From the NCBI RefSeq assembly GCF_000265365.1, contig NC_018011.1, forward strand, positions 1,984,001-2,048,000: a stretch of 64,000 nt of DNA. Reading direction: 5' to 3'. Under the pieces are notes generated by a model that was given only the letters and a program-made list of their open reading frames with translations, searched no databases and was not told where the DNA came from. Shown here piece after piece: positions 60,344-64,000 of the stretch. The DNA comes from Alistipes finegoldii DSM 17242 (GTDB lineage: Bacteria; Bacteroidota; Bacteroidia; Bacteroidales; Rikenellaceae). The first letter of the stretch is position 1; every line of letters begins with the position of its first letter. The translations under genes were made by a program, and so were the position numbers.

Positions 60344-63300
60344 ATGACCAAAAAAATCTTTCTATCATTGATGGCTGTTCTCGGCCTGTTCTTGTCCGCC
60401 CATGCGCAGGAACGGGAAATTACGGGTTCGGTCAAAGATCATGCGGGGGCCGGCATCGTCGGCGCCACCATTCTGGTCGAAGGCACTACGAAGGGTACGA
60501 CCTCCGGTGCGGACGGCAGCTTTTCGATCAAAGCCGCACCGGACAATGTGCTGGTCGTATCGTTCATGGGTTATCAGTCCCACACGATCAAGGTGGGAAC
60601 GCAAACCCGGATCGACGTCGTGCTGAAAGAGAACACACAGGCTATCGACGACGTGATCGTCGTGGCGTTCGGTACGGCAAAAAAGGAGGCTTTCACCGGT
60701 TCGGCGACCGTCATCAAATCGGACGACATCGCCAAGTCGCAGCAGTCGAACGTAGCGCAGGCTCTGGCCGGAAAGGTCGCGGGCGTGCAGCTGACCAACA
60801 CCTCAGGACAGCCGGGAGAGAGTCCGACGATCCGCATCCGCGGTTTCAGTTCGCTCAACGCCGGCAACGATCCGCTCTGGATCGTGGACGGCATGCCTTA
60901 CTCGGGAGACCTGAACAACCTCAACCCGAGTGACATCGAATCGATGACTGTGTTGAAGGACGCCGCCTCGAACTCGCTGTACGGCGCCCGCGGCGCCAAC
61001 GGCGTAGTGATGATCACCACCAAAAAGGCCAAGTCGCAGGAGGCTCACGTGACAATCGACGCCAAGTGGGGCGTCAATTCGCGCGCCGTCCAGGATTATG
61101 CGTACATTACCAACCCGGCGCAATTTTACGAACTGCATTACAGTGCGCTGAAAAACTACTATGTCAATTCGGGAATGAGTGTCGGCGAGGCCCATTTGCG
61201 CGCCAATACGAATTTGACGGCCAATGCGAATGACGGAGGTCTGGGCTATATGGTCTATACGGTTCCTTCCGGGCAGGAGTTCATCGGCATCAACGGTAAG
61301 GTCAATCCCGCTGCGACTCTCGGCCGCCGTCTCGTCTATGAGGGCAAGGAGTACTACATCCGTCCCGACGACTGGACCGATGCGGCTTTCCGCTCGTCCC
61401 TGCGTCAGGAGTACAACGCTTCGATCTCCGGCCAGACCGGGAACGCCTCGATCTACGGATCGTTCGGCTATTTGAACAACGAAGGTATCGCCTACAACTC
61501 GGACATGGATCGTTATACGGCCCGTCTGCGCGTGGACTATCAGGCCAAGAAGTGGCTCAAGTTCAGCGCCAATGCCAACTACACGCATTTCCGCTACAAC
61601 CAGATCGACGACAGCGGCGCCGGTAACTCGTCGGGCAACGTTTTCGCTTATACGACGGCCGTCGGTCCGATCTATCCGCTCTACATCCGCGACGGCGAGG
61701 GTAATGTCATGTACAACGAGGACGGCATCAAGCTCTACGACTACGGCAACGGCGACAATGCCGGTATGGAGCGTTCGCTCTTCCCCAACAGCAACGCCCT
61801 CTCGGATTCGCGTCTCAACAAACAGGAAGCCGAAGGCAATGCTTTCAACGGTACGGGATATATCGACGTCACCTTCCTCAAGGATTTCAAATTCACGTTC
61901 AACGCCGGCGTTTCGCTCGACGAAACCCGCTCCACCTCGGTTACGAATCCCTGGTTCGGACAGTTCGCCAGCGAAAAAGGCATGGTCTCGAAGGGCCATC
62001 AACGGAATTTCGACCTCAACCTACAGCAGATTCTCAACTACACCAAGCAGATAGGCTCGCACAACATCAACGTGATGCTGGGCCACGAGTCCTACCAGAA
62101 CCGCATTTACACGCTGTCGGCCACGAAAAGCAATATGCTGACGCAGGAAAACGACGAGCTTGCCGGGGCGATCATCGACAAACAGGGAGCCGGCTCTTAC
62201 CGGGTTGAGTACAACAACGAGGGTTATTTCGCCCGTGTCATGTACGATTACGCAGGCAAATATTTCGCCTCGGCCTCCTACCGCCGCGACGCTTCTTCGC
62301 GTTTCCACCCCGACCACCGCTGGGGCAACTTCTGGTCGCTGGGCGGCGCATGGATCATTTCGAAAGAAAATTTCATGGAGAGCACCTATGAATGGCTCGA
62401 CAATCTCAAGCTGAAGGCCTCGATCGGCTCGCAGGGTAACGACAACATCGGTAACTTCCGCTACACGAACACCTACACGATCGAAAACGCCAACGGAAAG
62501 GTCTCGACCGTCTTCAACGCCAAAGGATCCGAGAACATCACCTGGGAGACCAACTCCAACTTCAACGCCGGTGTGGAGTTCAGCTTCCTGCGCGGTACGG
62601 TTTCCGGAGGCGTCGAATATTTCCTCCGCAAGACGACCGACATGCTGCTGTCGTTCCCGGTAGCTCCGTCGCTGGGCTATTCGTCCTACTACGCCAACGT
62701 GGGCGACATGCGCAACAGCGGCGTCGAAATCGAGCTGAACTTTACGCCGATCCGACGGGAGCATGTCCAGTGGGACATCAACCTCAACATGACGCACCTG
62801 CGCAACAAGATCACCATGCTGCCTTCTGAACGACGGACCAAACAGGTCGATGGCTACTCCGGTTACGTGAGCGGCTCCACTTTCTTCGGAGAAGGGCTTC
62901 CGATGTACACTTTCTACATGAGGAAATATGCCGGTGTTTCGGACGAGGGCCTTTCGATGTGGTACATGAACGAAACCGACGACAAGGGCAACCCGACGGG
63001 CAAGCGCGTTACGACGACTGAATATGCCAAGGCGTCGGACTATCTCTGCGGCGACCCGATTCCCGATCTCTACGGCGGTTTCGGCACGAGTGTCAATTTC
63101 CGGGGCTTCGACCTGAGCGTGGCCTTCACCTACCAGATCGGCGGTCTGGCTTACGACTCGGGATACTCCGCGGCGATGTACTCGCCGGCCAACAAGACGA
63201 CGGGTATGAACTGGCACAAGGACATCCTCAATGCATGGTCGGCGGACAATGCGTCGTCGAACATCCCGCGCCTGCAGTATGAAGACAAGGATCAGAACGG

Positions 63301-63553
63301 TATGTCTGATCGTTTCCTTACGGACGCCAGCTACCTGAACCTACAGAACATCAACTTCGGCTACACGCTGCCGTCGAATTTCACCAAGAAGGTCGGAATC
63401 GAGAAGGTGCGCGTCTACCTTGCCTGCGAGAATGTCTGGTACTGGTCCAAACGTCAGGGATTCGATCCCCGCTACTCTTATTCGGGATCGACGAGCCAGG
63501 CCACCTATTCGCCTGTAAGGACGATTTCGGGCGGCATCAACATTCAATTCTAA
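60344..63553 (+). CDS. SusC/RagA-family TonB-dependent outer membrane transporter
   Basis: 1,069 residues, intact. Signal MTKKIFLSLMAVLGLFLSAHAQ; CarboxypepD_reg-like domain REITGSVKDHAGAGIVGATILVEGTTKGT (about 24-52); TonB-box-like region NTQAIDDVIVVAFGTAKKEAFTG (about 97-120); plug with IRIRGFSSLNAGNDPLWIVDGMPY and KDAASNSLYGARGANGVVMITTK (about 165-228); then a 22-strand barrel ending TISGGINIQF. It imports large ligands together with the SusD homologue that follows. Substrate unknown. Confidence 0.96.
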   Translation: MTKKIFLSLMAVLGLFLSAHAQEREITGSVKDHAGAGIVGATILVEGTTKGTTSGADGSFSIKAAPDNVLVVSFMGYQSHTIKVGTQTRIDVVLKENTQAIDDVIVVAFGTAKKEAFTGSATVIKSDDIAKSQQSNVAQALAGKVAGVQLTNTSGQPGESPTIRIRGFSSLNAGNDPLWIVDGMPYSGDLNNLNPSDIESMTVLKDAASNSLYGARGANGVVMITTKKAKSQEAHVTIDAKWGVNSRAVQDYAYITNPAQFYELHYSALKNYYVNSGMSVGEAHLRANTNLTANANDGGLGYMVYTVPSGQEFIGINGKVNPAATLGRRLVYEGKEYYIRPDDWTDAAFRSSLRQEYNASISGQTGNASIYGSFGYLNNEGIAYNSDMDRYTARLRVDYQAKKWLKFSANANYTHFRYNQIDDSGAGNSSGNVFAYTTAVGPIYPLYIRDGEGNVMYNEDGIKLYDYGNGDNAGMERSLFPNSNALSDSRLNKQEAEGNAFNGTGYIDVTFLKDFKFTFNAGVSLDETRSTSVTNPWFGQFASEKGMVSKGHQRNFDLNLQQILNYTKQIGSHNINVMLGHESYQNRIYTLSATKSNMLTQENDELAGAIIDKQGAGSYRVEYNNEGYFARVMYDYAGKYFASASYRRDASSRFHPDHRWGNFWSLGGAWIISKENFMESTYEWLDNLKLKASIGSQGNDNIGNFRYTNTYTIENANGKVSTVFNAKGSENITWETNSNFNAGVEFSFLRGTVSGGVEYFLRKTTDMLLSFPVAPSLGYSSYYANVGDMRNSGVEIELNFTPIRREHVQWDINLNMTHLRNKITMLPSERRTKQVDGYSGYVSGSTFFGEGLPMYTFYMRKYAGVSDEGLSMWYMNETDDKGNPTGKRVTTTEYAKASDYLCGDPIPDLYGGFGTSVNFRGFDLSVAFTYQIGGLAYDSGYSAAMYSPANKTTGMNWHKDILNAWSADNASSNIPRLQYEDKDQNGMSDRFLTDASYLNLQNINFGYTLPSNFTKKVGIEKVRVYLACENVWYWSKRQGFDPRYSYSGSTSQATYSPVRTISGGINIQF

Positions 63554-63588
63554 TCGGCCTCAAACACTTTACGACAAACGACATGCAT

Positions 63589-64000
63589 ATGAAAAAAGCG
63601 ACAAACATAACGCTCGCGACGCTGGCGGCAGCTTTGCTGGCAAGCAGCTGCATCAAAGAAGCCGACCCCTATGAAATAGCTACCGAGGATCAGGTCACCC
63701 TCGAAACGCTGATAGAAGGCATTCCGGCCTCACTCGTACAGGCCGGTTCCGCAGGCTATGCAAGCGAAGGCCAAGCCTGGGATTTTGCCCTGCCGGCCAT
63801 CCATATCGCCACGGAATCCATGACGGGCGACGTCGCCATTGGCGGCAATATCGGCTACGATTGGTTCGCACAGTGGGGAACCAACGAAGCGCTCGGCGCC
63901 GACTATGCCGTGGGTGCGCTTACGTGGAATAACTACTATGCGTGGATCATGGCGGCCAACAACGTCATCAAACAGATCGACGCCTCGGATTTCGCGACGC
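63589..64000 (+). CDS. SusD/RagB-family lipoprotein, 5' part only
   Basis: ATG at 63589 (an in-frame ATG two codons earlier is possible) gives a lipoprotein signal MKKATNITLATLAAALLASSC, followed by IKEADPYEIATEDQVTLETLIEGIPASLV and DWFAQWGTNEALGADYAVG, WNNYYAWIMAANNVIKQID, a SusD-type TPR helix region. It is cut by the window edge. Paired with the susC 35 bp upstream. Confidence 0.9.
   Translation, partial: MKKATNITLATLAAALLASSCIKEADPYEIATEDQVTLETLIEGIPASLVQAGSAGYASEGQAWDFALPAIHIATESMTGDVAIGGNIGYDWFAQWGTNEALGADYAVGALTWNNYYAWIMAANNVIKQIDASDFAT

Overview
The window looks like chromosome of a GC-rich Bacteroidales bacterium, most probably Alistipes (Rikenellaceae). The signs are SusC/SusD pairs, many lipoproteins with an LxGC or SxC signal followed by acidic residues, Bacteroidetes -7 boxes (TAnnTTTG) in front of several genes, an archaeal/eukaryal-type ProRS, and conjugative-transposon relics of the CTnDOT type. 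The genus is an inference from codon and gene style; no rRNA is present. One tRNA (Ser, CGA) is seen. I saw no CRISPR array.

Positions 1-26.7 kb are GC-rich core-like DNA. They hold a stress and iron cluster (Mn catalase, small hydrophilic and membrane proteins, ferritin-like/VIT1 fusion, PepSY-like protein, an SRAP protein with altered catalytic residues, GlsB and an LEA-like protein), then pullulanase plus MscS, tRNA-Ser, a Trp/Gly-rich lipoprotein with an OmpP1/FadL porin, proS, a CDF metal exporter, an ECF sigma factor with a 51-residue acidic partner, VOC and DUF488 proteins, HdeD, an MBL-fold hydrolase, a SusC/SusD pair in which both genes are frameshifted, and a choloylglycine-hydrolase-family enzyme.

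Positions about 27-50.3 kb are an accessory region, visibly more AT-rich in the hsd part. In order it has: a small gene with an amber codon at codon 9; two small Cys-containing proteins; a RhuM-Fic fusion; a MORN/YwqK-like gene split by an IS110 element; a phase-variable type I restriction-modification locus (hsdM, hsdS, silent hsdS cassettes, tyrosine recombinase, FRG-domain gene, hsdR) in which one silent hsdS cassette is split by an IS256 element with an 8-bp target duplication; a second IS110 element; and a decayed conjugative-transposon transfer module (DUF3408 gene, IS3 element, probable oriT palindrome, mobA, broken mobB). The right edge abuts a frameshifted transaldolase/FSA gene.

Positions 50.7-64 kb return to core-like carbohydrate and surface functions: GH29 alpha-L-fucosidase, a transglutaminase-like lipoprotein and CutC in one probable operon, then two related tandem lipoproteins followed by an intact SusC and the start of its SusD.

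The most interesting element is the hsdS inversion system. Four identical 16-bp sites alternate in orientation (+,-,+,-) around the expressed and silent specificity halves, with a dedicated recombinase inside and an FRG-domain gene cotranscribed with hsdR. Several genes carry single-base lesions (susC, susD, mobB); these could be real decay, phase variation (the susD lesion is in a G8 tract) or assembly errors, and I flag this throughout.
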